Below, piece after piece: positions 1-11,708 of a stretch of 64,000 nucleotides of DNA. The notes below the pieces were generated by a model, which was given only the letters and a program-made list of their open reading frames with translations, ran no database searches and was not told where the DNA came from. The stretch spans positions 310,001 to 374,000 of the forward strand of contig CALSFV010000031.1 of assembly GCA_943737045.1 (NCBI GenBank), given 5' to 3'. A program made the position numbers and the translations under genes. Every line of letters starts with the position of its first letter. Within the stretch, counting starts at the first letter, position 1. The DNA is from Parapristionchus giblindavisi. Lineage: Eukaryota > Nematoda > Chromadorea > Rhabditida > Diplogasteridae.

Positions 1-187
1 TGACTAATTTTTAGAAGATCGATATCGAATTTGTTCCGACGAGGTCGACGATCGGAGAGGAGCATCTCTAAGCATACAGCATCAGGAAGTATGAATGTAC
101 CCGTCATTAAAATAACTCATTATCCACTATGAATTGTAGAATTTCCTACTCCGTGAAATAAATGTATCGCGCATCTACATCAACAAC

Positions 188-1618
188 ATCTTATGTGCAT
201 AAATCACGCTATCTGAGAAAATCCACATAGGTGCGGTATCGATGAAAAATGTATTTTTCTGTTTTATGTATGATAATTACAGGCTCCATGAGTGAAGTAC
301 ACTGGTACTTGGAAATTGCTTCCAATTGAAAATTCGCTTCAGGGGGTGACCACACAACGATTTGGCGCCTTTTCCTAAAAAGTTTATTTGGAATCCAATC
401 GATGCGGGAGTGGGCTCAATCGAATCCTTAGCTAATTCTAAGAAACTATTGTCTAGGTGAGTTTTTTGATCAACGAACAACGAAGGCTGGAATCGGGAAT
501 TTTCGAAAAAAAAATCACATTTAATTAATTTTCACTATTTCACTATAACAAGCCTACAACTTTTTATTTGCTCAATCGCTTCTAAATATCATAACACATC
601 TTCAGTTTGAAAATCATAATTTTTTAAAAATATGAATAATGCGAACAAATCGTTTTTATAACGAAAATCGTAATTATGGTGTGCACCTACAGTAATCCCT
701 AATCGGTAAATTTGGAAATTTGATAGTTTTAAACATATCTCACCGCTGTTCTTGACATGACTGAGGTATACGACTACTTCGGAGCGCACCTGCACGGTAA
801 AGTGCTGGCCAATATTCTATGATATTTTGGTTTTTCAGCAATAACTTTCTTCGCAGTCAACCGTTTCTCTTTATTTTTTAGTATGTTTGTATATATGGTA
901 AAATGGAATAATGATCCAATTTTTATCGATATTGGATCACAAACAACGAAATAGTGATCAATTTACGAAAAATGTCAATTTTCATCAACATCAGCACCTG
1001 GGCACGGGTGCACTCCGAAGACGAGGAGTAGTCGTATACCTTAGTCACGTCAAGAACAGCGGTAAAATATGTTTAAAACTATCAAATTTCCAAATTTACC
1101 GATTAGGGATTACTGTAGGTGCACACCATAATTACGATTTTCGTTATAAAAACGATTTGTTCGCATTATTCATATTTTTAAAAAAATTATGATTTTCAAA
1201 CTGAAGATGTGTTATGATATTTAGAAGCGATTGAGCAAATAAAAAGTTGTAGGCTTGTTATAGTGAAATAGTGAAAATTAATTAAATGTGATTTTTTTTT
1301 CGAAAATTCCCGATTCCAGCCTTCGTTGTTCGTTGATCAAAAAACTCACCTAGACAATAGTTTCTTAGAATTAGCTAAGGATTCGATTGAGCCCACTCCC
1401 GCATCGATTGGATTCCAAATAAACTTTTTAGGAAAAGGCGCCAAATCGTTGTGTGGTCACCCCCTAAAGCGAATTTTCAATTGGAAGCAATTTCCAAGTA
1501 CCAGTGTACTTCACTCATGGAGCCTGTAATTATCATACATAAAACAGAAAAATTCATTTTTCATCGATACCAAAAAATATTCCAGTTATTGAATTCTCTC
1601 AGATAGTGCTTTATAAGA
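188..1618. repeat. Foldback (palindromic) element, about 1.4 kb
   Basis: Two arms of about 560 bp (235-797 and 1012-1571) are near-perfect inverted copies, and weaker similarity extends out to about 188 and 1618. Each arm can be read as the same 67-codon frame, but that frame also crosses non-coding-looking sequence, so I do not call a gene. The loop (800-1010) is a copy of the terminal region of the Tc1-like element at 1621-3197, so the two are related or nested. The right arm carries a 7-bp insertion relative to the left, so the arms have diverged. The element abuts the TA that flanks the next transposon. Confidence 0.85.
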
Positions 1619-1620
1619 TA

Positions 1621-3197
1621 CAGTGCTGGCCAATATTCTATCATATTTTGGTTTTTCAGCCATAACTTTTTTCGTAGTCTACCGTTTCTCTTTATTTTTT
1701 AGTATGTTTGTGTAGGTGATACTGTGATATAGTGACCCTATTTTTATCGAGATTGGATCACATACAACAGAATAGTGGTCAATTTACGAAAAATAACAAT
1801 TTTCAGCGAATTCAGCACCTCGGCATATCGGCCGTTGACGGCACCGGGGCAACTTGGATACAGTTCTACGTGTGGAATCAGCATGCGGCAATGACTGAGT
1901 GAAAGTATCAAGGCATGGGATTGATCAGGGTGTCGAAGGTGGAGGCGAGAATCGCGGCAGAAGTGCGCTGAAGCTGCTAGGAGCTCTCGGCCGTGTTCTG
2001 TTCCTTATATTCCTTCACAGCACGCTCCAACTACTCCCATATGTGCAGGATGATGCTCAGGTTGTATGATTGACTATGTTTGTACATTTCCCGGACCCTA
2101 CTTCGACGAAACTTGGCGGAAAAATGGGGCGGACCTGTGCTTGAGATCTATATTCTGCGCCATAACGAAGGCGCGGCGGTGCGTGGCGCGGACCCAGGGC
2201 AGCATCATCTTCTCTCAGATGTTCTCGAAGTTGTAGCTATCGTAAATGCCCTACATCCGAAACCGGGGACACATTCCGTTGCGGGAGAAGTATCCCCAGA
2301 TAAGGACACTGCCACCAACATGTTTGACCGTCGGGGGAATGTTACTTGAGGTCGAATAAAAAGCCGGTAGGACGACGAACCCACTTCGTACCGTCGCTAC
2401 CGAAGAGGTTGTGCACGCTGTCGTCGGTCCTGACCACCATATATCACTCCTCGCGGGTCCAGAACAGATGGTAGCGGGCCCTTATCACTAGTGCTTTTCG
2501 ATTCTTGATCGGGGATGCTTCTCCCGCCGCGGAATGGGTCCCCGGTTTCGGATGTAGGGCATTTACGATCGCTACAGCTTCGAGAACATCTGGAAGAAGA
2601 CGCTAATGTCTTGGGTCCACGCCACACGCCGCCGCGCCTTCGTTATGGTGCTGGATAACGGTCTCAAGTGTTGGTCCACCACATGTTGTCGCCTAGTTAC
2701 GCCGTAGTAGGTTCCGGTAGATGGATGGATATAGTAAATCATGTTTCCTAAACATCATACTGCACATATGGGAGGTATTGGAGCGTGCTGTGAAGGGATA
2801 GAAGGAAGAGAAAAGAAAATAACGCGACCGAGAAGTCCGAGCAGCTTCAACGCGCTTCGTCTGCGATTCTCGCCTCCATCGTCGATAACCTGATCAACCC
2901 CACACGTTGATACTTTTCAACAGTCATTGCAGCACACAGATTCCACACGTAGAACTGAATCCAAGGTGCCCCGGTGACCCCAATGGCCAATATGCACAGG
3001 TGCTGAATTCGCTGAAAATTGTCTTTTTTCGTAAATTGACCACTATTCTGTTGTATGTGATCCAATCTCGATAAAAATGGGGTCACTATATCACAGTATC
3101 ATTTCAACAAACATACTAAAAAATGAAGAGAAACGGTTGACTACGAAAAAAGTTATGGCTGAAAAACCAAAATATGATAGAATATTGGCCAGCACTG
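1621..3197. mobile_element. Tc1/mariner-like foldback transposon, TA-flanked, defective
   Basis: The ends are perfect inverted repeats starting CAGTGCTGGCCAATATTCTA, flanked on both sides by TA (1619-1620 and 3198-3199), the Tc1/mariner target duplication. The inverted repeat continues inward for roughly 700 bp per arm. The left arm, read on the minus strand, holds Tc1 transposase motifs such as GSDGTKWVRRPTG and TVKHVGGSVLIWGYFS. The right arm, read on the plus strand, holds the matching downstream part (RRAFVMVLDNGLK, near the position of the second catalytic Asp block). The transposase is therefore present as two diverging partial copies with internal stops and cannot be functional. Only about 100 bp near 2380-2500 is unique to one arm. 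Confidence 0.9.
2340..2500 (-). pseudogene. Tc1-like transposase fragment
   Basis: On the minus strand this central segment reads through VVRTDDSVHNLFGSDGTKW, close to the Tc1-family stretch that leads to the first catalytic aspartate. It continues leftward into the left-arm transposase fragment ending at the VWG-type motif. Stops (for example after the TREE stretch) interrupt it. It is the only part of the transposase not duplicated in the opposite arm. Confidence 0.7.
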
Positions 3198-3199
3198 TA

Positions 3200-4150
3200 T
3201 CAATATTAAAAATAACGCCAAAATAAATTCAATAACAATAATATCCCTTTCCGTTAATTGTACTTGTGATCTCATCTATTTCAATAATAGAATATATTTA
3301 TGTTATCTCATTACCAAATAATCGTCTTCAGCAATTATTTGTTCAAATATAAATATTAAACGGACTTATTTGTCAATTATCACTTTGCCTCACTAAATTA
3401 GTTCAATGATTTTGGGAATATACAGAAAGTTCAAGATAATGACCGTATAAAGAAAAACACTTGTTTATTTGGTACGAGAGTAGCCAGCCATAACCCCCAA
3501 TGTGTTTCTATGTTTAGAGAGAGAGCACAAGTGAGATATTAGGTAGATCAGAGGGGAGGAAGGGAGGAAAAATGGGGAGTTGATCGATAGTTATTTCTCT
3601 GTTTAGCAGTCAGTAGCAAGGCGAATATACAAGTGCATTTTATACTGACTATAACTGAAATTTTTGATTAAATTATCTCGGATTTCAAATTTGCACAAAT
3701 TGATTTAAAAAAATAATTTTCCTGTTTGCTCTGAAAGAAAGAAAAGAGAAAACATTATTAAATGAGATTCGTGCATAGTTTTCACAAAAAGATTAATGCA
3801 CGTATGCCATTGTCCGTTGTCACGATGCCGTTATCGTTGTGGAATCAAACTATCCATACAAACATTGAAGGCACTTTTTTGTAGAAGAAGAGTGTTATGG
3901 AAGCAGACAATTTAATTCTAGCACTAAACAAAAAATGGCCCTCCTTACTTCGTTGCATTTGTTCCCTAAACCTCCTCGGTCTCATTCTCTAACAAACTGA
4001 TGAAAAAACTATGAATGAAATGAAAGACAACCATCATTTTATGGGAAATTTACTCTTTGCATTAATTATATTTATCTCTGTTGTTCGATCATAAAATTTT
4101 TAAAAAGGTACAATTATTATTACTCCATTACATGATGAAACATAACATAT
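3200..4150. other. Gene-free AT-rich stretch
   Basis: I see no convincing exon, RNA gene or large repeat here. It holds only short purine runs and an AT-rich background between two transposons. Confidence 0.5.
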
Positions 4151-4151
4151 A

Positions 4152-4618
4152 TCGTACATGTAAAAATAGTTGTATCATGAACGGTGTGAATGGATCTGAA
4201 CGGATCAGGCCGATCAGACGGGATTGTGAGCGAGCCGGCCATTTTCGTTATTTTTCTTTCATTTCATTGTTTTTCTTTTCATCGAATCTACTATATTGAA
4301 ATACATTAGGCCAAAATATTGCCATTTAACAAAAATCATCATTTTCGCGAGGAATAAATTGCTGCAATGAACCAAAATTGACCCATTTATTCAGCGTATA
4401 ATCGGAACAATTTATTCATTTGTAAAGCAATGATTTTTGCTAAATGGCAATATTTTGGCGTGATTTCTTTCAATGCAGTAGATTCGAAGGAAAGAAAAAA
4501 CAATGAAAAGAAAGAAAAATAACGAAAATGGCCTTCTCGCTCACAATCCCGTTTGATCGGCCTGATCCGTTCAGATCCATTCACACCGTTCATGATACAA
4601 CTATTTTTACATGTACGA
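4152..4618. repeat. TA-flanked foldback MITE
   Basis: The arms (about 4152-4345 and 4430-4618) are inverted copies starting TCGTACATGTAAAAATAG. Both ends are flanked by TA, suggesting mobilisation by a Tc1/mariner transposase. No transposase is encoded. It lies only 37 bp downstream of the BAP31-like stop codon, so it is probably in or just past that gene's 3' UTR. Confidence 0.85.
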
Positions 4619-4655
4619 TAATAATATATTTTGGATAAAATATCGAAAGTTAACT

Positions 4656-6900
4656 CTATTTTAATTGATACTTTTTGAGTTTACTCAAAATCTCATCGTA
4701 GTCATTCGTCAAATTATTCGATTGTGCCTTCAACGTGTCTATTTCATCCAACATTTGTCTCAGCTCGCCTAAATAAAGAACAATACATCGATTTTATAAT
4801 CCTCTATTTTCTATTCTCTTCCAAGCGGGATCATATTATTGCAAACATTAAAGTGATTCTGGATTGGGCCACTGTTCCATTAAGAACTTGGTTATCTATA
4901 AAATATATACCTTTTATTTCCTTCTGCATTTGTTCATTTTCCGATTGTTGAGAGGTAGTCTTGTTCATTTCCATTGCCTACAAATATTCGTTTCACTCTT
5001 TCTCTCATCATTTTTCTCTTTCTATGACCTGTCTGAGACTGCTCTCGGAGCTATTTTGACAGTCGGCCATTCTATGGATGATCTTCACGATTCGACTGAA
5101 ATTATCATTTCGATTGAATTTTAATTATTCACTAATTGTAAGGTTTTTCGTAGTATAGTCTAACAATGGATTCTATGTACAAAGAATGGATTCTATGTAG
5201 ATAATACGTATTCAAAGGAGACAAATCGGTCTCTTCAAAATTGATATGATGAGGAATATTACTTTGAGGAGTATGATTATTTTAAAAATATTATTATATA
5301 TAATACAGAACAGCACGGCCGAGTTTTGCACATGCATCCCTCTAAGGCGCATAGCGGTGTGCATTTGCGAGCATCATTTATTTCTGCGGTGAATAATTTT
5401 TTTTCCGATTCTCATGTTAATCGTGAGTGTCATAAGAAGTACTTTGTTAAAGATGGGGAACCACGAAAAGAAACATTGGCTCCTACCACGATGGGAATGA
5501 GCCCTCTCACACATATACTTTAAGTAAAAAGGTGTGTTTATGTTCAATTTACGACCGGCATTCAACCTTTGCCCTCTCAGTAGGCCCCTTCCCATCTCTC
5601 TTTCTCCATTCCCTGCACTATTGAACATCTTTCAATCGTGATTATGTCAATCAATACGCAGAATCATTACAAAAGAAATAGTATGTGGTGACTTATATGA
5701 CTTTTGCTACCATCCTGCACAGTTTATTCACGAAAAAATTCGTGGGACACCACCTTTAAAAGTATTCATAATGGGATAAAATTCCATTGATAACAGAAAG
5801 TAAGTAAAATACGAATTACGCATGCGCAAAACTGGACCGAAGTTAGAAATAAATAACAGGAAACCTACGAGATAACCATGAAGAGCAACAGTGAGAATCC
5901 GGTGATGTACTCATTTCTCTCTGCATGGAAAAGATGTGCATGAACTACTGTATCTGTCTCTGCACCGGCACCTGAGATAATTAGTAAATGTTTGAGGAAT
6001 GATATTTCAGCAATGATGACTTGTTGTAGGATATTATTCATAAATATGGGACAAACCTCCGGACATTTGTACATTCATAGAAGAATACTTTCGAGTAGCA
6101 CGAACGGCATCTAAAGAACAAAAATTGATCTGTTCAGTGCACTGCACAATGGTAGATTAAGAATATTATGAATATGAATGTATAAACGATAAAATAAAAT
6201 GAGAAAGAGTTTACTGACCGAGAAAAAGAATAACTAGAAGAACTCCTGCAATAATTGCAACCTGTTTCGCGTAGAAACCGATGGCATATCCGATACGGGA
6301 CTTGAATAACTTACGCCATCTGAACAATAATTCTGTCATATTATTGCTATCTGGTTAATGTATCTCACAATTTAATTTGAAACTCTCCAATCTGACAACA
6401 ATACATGAGCGGGAGTTTCAAATTAGCTTACGGTGCTTTATAGTTTTTCGTCTTTATGCATCGCTGCTTTTTTGCCTGACGCGCCTACGCCGTCACGGAA
6501 AATATCGTTACATTTGCCCACGCACGCGCAAATGTAACGATATTTTCCGTGACGACGTAAATTTTGGAGTGTGTTGGGTCCCAAGTGGAAAACTCTTATT
6601 GTCAGTAGAAAGTTACCGTAGCCATCGATCAATAACGTTGGCTAGCGTAATCTACAGTAACCTTTTACCGTACCCCTGATGAGAATCAGGCTTTTCCACT
6701 TGGGACCCAGCACACTCCAAAATTTACGTCAACATGTGGCAAAAGTAACGATATTTTCGGTGACGGCGTAGGCGCGTCAGGCAAATGCATTAGAAGAAAG
6801 AAAATGACATTCTGGGTTTGATCCAGGGCACTAAGAGAAGAAGAGTAACGGCGATTTCAGTGTAGAGAAGAGCTGCGATTAAACTCCATTCTAGAGTCAT
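4656..6900 (-). CDS. BAP31/BCAP31-like ER membrane chaperone, 7 exons
   Basis: BAP31-family proteins are three-pass ER membrane proteins that sort and quality-control membrane cargo. Exons: 6809-6900, 6219-6319, 6057-6110, 5869-5971, 5029-5095, 4911-4977, 4656-4768; all junctions are GT-AG and in phase, giving 198 aa. The N terminus MTLEWSLIAALLYTEIAV, the loop WRKLFKSRI, a second membrane segment, the RKYSS stretch, and HAERNEYITGFSLLL with the third membrane segment follow family order. The C-terminal 70 residues are a coiled coil ending LTNDYDEILSKLKKY, as in the family. It is somewhat shorter than vertebrate BAP31 (about 245 aa), and the last residues are not a canonical KKxx ER-retrieval signal. 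The first intron hosts a foldback (6471-6785). A TTTTTTAG acceptor one base before the ATG suggests trans-splicing. Confidence 0.9.
5100..5865. other. Large intron of the BAP31-like gene
   Basis: This 773-bp intron (5096-5868) contains AT-rich sequence and a short block around 5310-5620 with open frames on both strands. None of these has splice context or family similarity I recognise, so I see no gene inside the intron. Confidence 0.5.
6471..6785. repeat. Intronic foldback element
   Basis: The ends are inverted repeats starting TTTGCCTGACGCGCCTACG. The left arm also contains a smaller nested hairpin around 6500-6555 (ATATCGTTACATTTGC with its complement). The middle is unrelated between arms. 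It sits in intron 1 of the BAP31-like gene and encodes nothing. Confidence 0.85.
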
Positions 6901-7608
6901 TCTAAAAAATAAGAAAATTCTATATTAAACCTTGAAAAATAGTTGAAAACAAATATGTAGAGCTTGAGGAGTGGATCATGTGTAGTAAAACAAATGAGTA
7001 AAACACCGAAATTTTCATTTTCTCAGTTATCTTGATTAAAAAAACGAGAAATATATTATATTACACTGCTAACAATAAGATTGAAGTAACTGAAGACATT
7101 GAAAGATTGAAAGGGAAATGTCGAAGCGAAAGGTTTGGTTGATGAATGAGTAATGGAAAATCAATAGAGTAATATTGACACAATGTGTCGATTCGTTTTG
7201 ATAGTGATAAGATTAAAGCAATAGAAGTGATAAGAATCCATTCGTTCCTTTCTATTCACACCAATCAATACATATTAACTGTATTATGATCCACAAACTG
7301 TTTACTATGTTGGTAAATTTCATTTGCATGCAATTGCATGCGTCTCTATCGAGGTTATTACGATAGAATCAATCATGGTATCTCTTTAACGTGACCAACT
7401 CGTGGAGGATGTCCTTGAAACCTCACGTCAACGAATGATAGGTTATTCCTCATCTCATATCTCTTTCTCAATCATTGTCAAAAACACATAGTACATCAAG
7501 TGTCTTTATCAGATATATCACATAAACATATTTACAGGAACGACACATTTTTTTAAAAATTACACGGAATGATTGTTTTACTATATGCAACGTGATCATC
7601 GATGTACA

Positions 7609-9917
7609 TTACATGCAGAACTTTCCTCCGAATAAATTATCACGAACACGTTCAATATACCTACAAATAATGATCGATTAGTGAATCAAATATATAAAAA
7701 TAGATTGTTAAAAATATCGATGTTGATTAGGTTGCTCTTTTGCAGAATTGTTGAAATGAGCACGTTCACAGCAAATGAATACTTTTTGAATGGGATTAAG
7801 AGTGCAGACTTGATAAACTCACTGTCTTAGAGGAACGAATTGATGAGATTTGAGCAGATAAACAGGGTGACAATGTTGGTCAAGGTAAAGAATGGCGGCC
7901 AGATGACCAAAGACTGCACAATCAGCCTGAAATAGAGGACAGTCTCTACGTACCGTACACTCTTTATTTTATGCTGATTAAGCTTATTCATAGCTAAAAA
8001 CATATATGAACCACCTTACCCGTGCAGGGAAAGGCGCACTTTTTGAAAATTGAGGAAATTCGGAAATAGGTTTCGAACTTGCGGCAAAGGGGTAACGAGG
8101 CAAAGAGAGTTGAACATTTATCACTGTGATATGGTATGGATGAGACGACTGCGCAACATTATCGCATATCATTTGGCATTTGCACAAAAATAGAATTTTC
8201 TCGGTGTCTTTTTTCGAGAAAATGGGAATGTGTTTCTGTATCCGATTGTTTTTGCTCGCTTTAATAAGTCCAATGAACGTACACTATTCATTTCGTCACC
8301 GAATAAATACTTCTTGTCTCCAAGCAAATTCTGACAAGTAGTCAAATCCTTTCTAGTGAGCTCTCTATATTCTTCATCCGAGAACTTTCCAATGCAATCG
8401 TGGAGACGTTTATGAATCTGCAAATAAAGAAAATAAGGGCAATATGGATGACAAGCAATCGTATTGATATTTCTCTCTCTCTCTCGAATCATTTGAAATG
8501 CTCACTATCAGATTATATTAATTAAAATGCCACTTGAAGTTCAAGTAGTCAAAATAAACTAAGATAATTTGAAACTTTCAGTATCACGATGAATAGCATT
8601 AATTGTAAGATCTCATTCCTTACCACAGCGCTAACAAAAGGTTTGATGAAAGGAGTCGTTACATCAATGACAATATCTGGAATAAGTCCTCCTACCATTC
8701 CCTTGAATAAGTTTGACTGATTGTGTGAGACTTTGTAGTGAAGGAACAAACTGAAATAATGCTCATTATTCTTTGATTGATGGTCCTCTATCTCACTTGC
8801 TTGTGTGTCGGTCAACCATACATGATACAGCATGTCCAAAATTGGCATCTTGTTCATTTGCGTACTCCTTAAAGGGTAAGATCAGTAATCACATGATTGG
8901 GAAAGTTTCCTGATGGTAAACATGTGCGAGTGGAGTATAGTGACCAACGTCGAATAGAATTGTTATCATGGAATATTCCGGATTGGAAGACAACACTACA
9001 CAAGACATCATGTCGAGTATTAATGGATTTAGTCCAAATATCAAAATCATTATTTATTATGAGAAATAAATATTAATCATAAGAAATATCGTAGCTAGAA
9101 TGAACTGAAATAGCTAACAATAAGGTCAACTTTCACAATCTTTTGAGAGACTAATTAATTTGATATTGTTTTGCTCCCCCATAAAGTAAAGTTTGTAAAA
9201 GCTAAATAAATTAGAAGTAATGATTTCCCTATACTAATTGTAAGTTGCGATCTGATAGAGGTCTTACCTGTATTTTGAAATGGAAAGCCAATCTTCTGAA
9301 GATGATTTCACTATCAGAATGATGTTCTCCATTCAATTCGATGAATGGAAGTTTTCCATTCATTCCTCGTCCAACTATGAAATAACGACGCTATAACAAA
9401 TATCATCAATCATTATTCGAATTTTAGATTGAACCGAAGTTTTTTGTGTTCTTTACAAATAAACATTGAAAATGAACCTCATAACTGATCTTATGCAACC
9501 GTAAGAATGTTTCAACTTTAAGACAGAAAGGACTGATACTGGGAAGAACTGTCGTCCCTGGCATCTGAATTAATTCATTCTCATCACTAGACAATGGTAA
9601 TGTTCTTGTCTTCCTACAAGTACTCTTGATATATTATAAAGTACCATAAATTCACGAAAATAATTTTAAACTCTCCTCTGTAAACATTCCGCTTGTGGTG
9701 GCTAATATAAATGATGAAAGTTTAAAATTATAGTTTGATATACCTGATAGAGATAAACTGTATCTCTTTTCCACTTCTTTTCATATAGATTAGGTTCACC
9801 AGATGTAGTGTGATTACTACGGAAGAATCGAAGAATGAATGGAACTACGAATTGCATAAAGAGCAAAATGCCTCCAGCATATCCCGTTGCCCATGCCCAT
9901 TCAAGTGCCGTTGCCAT
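7609..9917 (-). CDS. CDR/FAXC-type GST-like membrane-anchored protein
   Basis: This resembles the nematode cadmium-responsive (CDR) and failed-axon-connections group, GST-fold proteins with an N-terminal membrane anchor. Exons: 9744-9917, 9478-9564, 9268-9390, 8624 to about 8866, 8283-8417, 7823-7926, 7609-7660. An N-terminal hydrophobic helix is followed by [12 protein letters not shown], then [16 protein letters not shown] (thioredoxin-fold part), [30 protein letters not shown] and [10 protein letters not shown] (GST-C part). It ends [16 protein letters not shown]. Every junction is in phase except exon 3 to exon 4, which is off by one base at the obvious acceptor. A small unseen exon, a non-AG acceptor or a true indel could explain it. 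An acceptor five bases before the ATG suggests trans-splicing. The family assignment is firm; biochemical activity is unknown. Confidence 0.8.
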
Positions 9918-11700
9918 CTTTGCTGAATAATAATTTAATTATGCGAAATCTGATGTTAAAAAATAAGAGAAACAAGTAGTGACTGAATCGAAATACGAAG
10001 ACTGAGAAAATAAAGATACGACACGCAATACATACACTATATTTGGACTTATAGACTCTCTCAACGAAATAAAGTGGGGGAAGAATAGAAATGGAGAATG
10101 ATGAATAATAGGTCATTGAAGGAGAAGGGCGGACAACACGTGGTACAATACACTACATATGACTGATAAAACATGATAAGTGCTCGTTAAAAGAAGCGTT
10201 AAGACCAATGGTGTATTAGATGCAAAGATCGTATTTTTCATACAAACATGGACATAAATGATAACGTCGAAAATAGCAAACGAGACTACGCAACAAAATT
10301 GACTTGCACATTCATGGCACAATGTTTTTGTTTCGTGAGCCTAAAATAGTGTAAACTATACTACAAGTGAGCATAATGAAGAATACCGTAGACCTCATTG
10401 TAATTGAATATTTCTACAATGGTAATGCAATGCCAGCGCATAATTGTACAGAAATGCCGTTGCTAACAAAATGCGATGTGCAAATAAAATAAAGAGGGAT
10501 TTCATTCTAACAAATTTCGTAAAATTCGGATGAAGCCTCCCATACTCTTCTTATTCGGAATAACAAACTTGAATATTGATCATGAGGTTTCAAAATCGAC
10601 AGAAAATTCGTAAACGTACATCTCTATCTACGAGGTGGGAATAGTGAAGTCACGTTGCCGCCTTTATAGTGAAGTAATTGGATACGAATAACATCGATAT
10701 ATTGAATGATAAGAAAGGGCAATGACGTTTCCATTCCTGATTGGGTGAAGTGAATCCACCAATATTTTCAATAATGACTATTTCTAGAAACAATTTTTTT
10801 CTTTAGGTTTTACATATATTCAGAAATCTCTTATTGCTATGGTTATTGAATCATTTTGACGCAATCAAGAGATACAACAAAGAGAAATAAACTATCATTT
10901 ATTTACCAAGATAATTTTCTCCTTTGAGGAACTTGTCTGAGACTGTGAAATATGAAAAGTATGATTAAAAGTCATGTCAACCTTCTTCATTTATTTTTTA
11001 ATTACCCAAGTTTGAGGTAATCCCTGCACTGATGATGAGATGGTAGTCGCGAAGCGTCTGCGAATAAAGAATTCAATAATCCTTCATTGCCTTACTGGTC
11101 TCACATAGCAACCCATATCAAAAATGAAGATAACACAGTACTCAAGATTTATTCACCATTGTAATAAAATATGTGTGAACGAAAAGTCTGTTATACTCAT
11201 TCTTTGATGTACTTAATGTGAAACTGATCCTATGAACTGTCGAGATCACTTAGTTGTGAAAAATGATAATCAAACTGGTGGTGTACTTAAACATTTGATT
11301 TTTCTGTGCTAAATTAATGATCGTTCTTTGCTCGACCATAATGCAAAAATACACAAAAATGCAATATTGCAAAACAAGCAGAAATGCGACTTTATTCGTG
11401 TCAGGTACAAAGAATCATTTAAATGATCCAGAAAGAACAGCTGTAAATCCAATATATAAATAATAAGATCAGTATTTTTTTTAGTAAAAGCGAAGTGTAC
11501 CCATTGGTTTTACCCGATGCAAATTTGGATCATTGTATGCTTCCATTGTAAATTTCGAATAAAAGGAGAAAAATATCTTTGAAAACTAGAGAAAGACGTC
11601 ACAACTTGAAGCGTACTATTGATCATGGGAACGTTAGACAGTTGGCGACTCTAGATAACTCTCGTAGATAGTAATCTTCCTTCGGAGATAATATGTCCAA
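9918..11700. other. Intergenic region with two possible orphan exons
   Basis: Between the CDR-like and channel genes only two small segments look spliced (see 10907-11057). The rest is AT-rich. Hydrophobic frames on the minus strand near 10.0-10.3 kb lack splice context and are probably chance. Confidence 0.4.
10907..11057 (-). CDS. Possible orphan exons, unrecognised
   Basis: Exons 11006-11057 and 10907-10942 both have clean acceptor and donor signals and join in phase. They encode TLRDYHLIISAGITSNL followed by VSDKFLKGENYL. I do not recognise the sequence, and neither upstream nor downstream exons could be found. It may be the remains of a small gene or chance. Confidence 0.25.
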
Positions 11701-11708
11701 TAGATTAC

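Noticed and set aside
277..1529. Identical 67-codon frames at 277-480 (minus) and 1326-1529 (plus)
   Set aside because: They are mirror copies within the arms of a foldback; no splice context or family similarity supports a protein.
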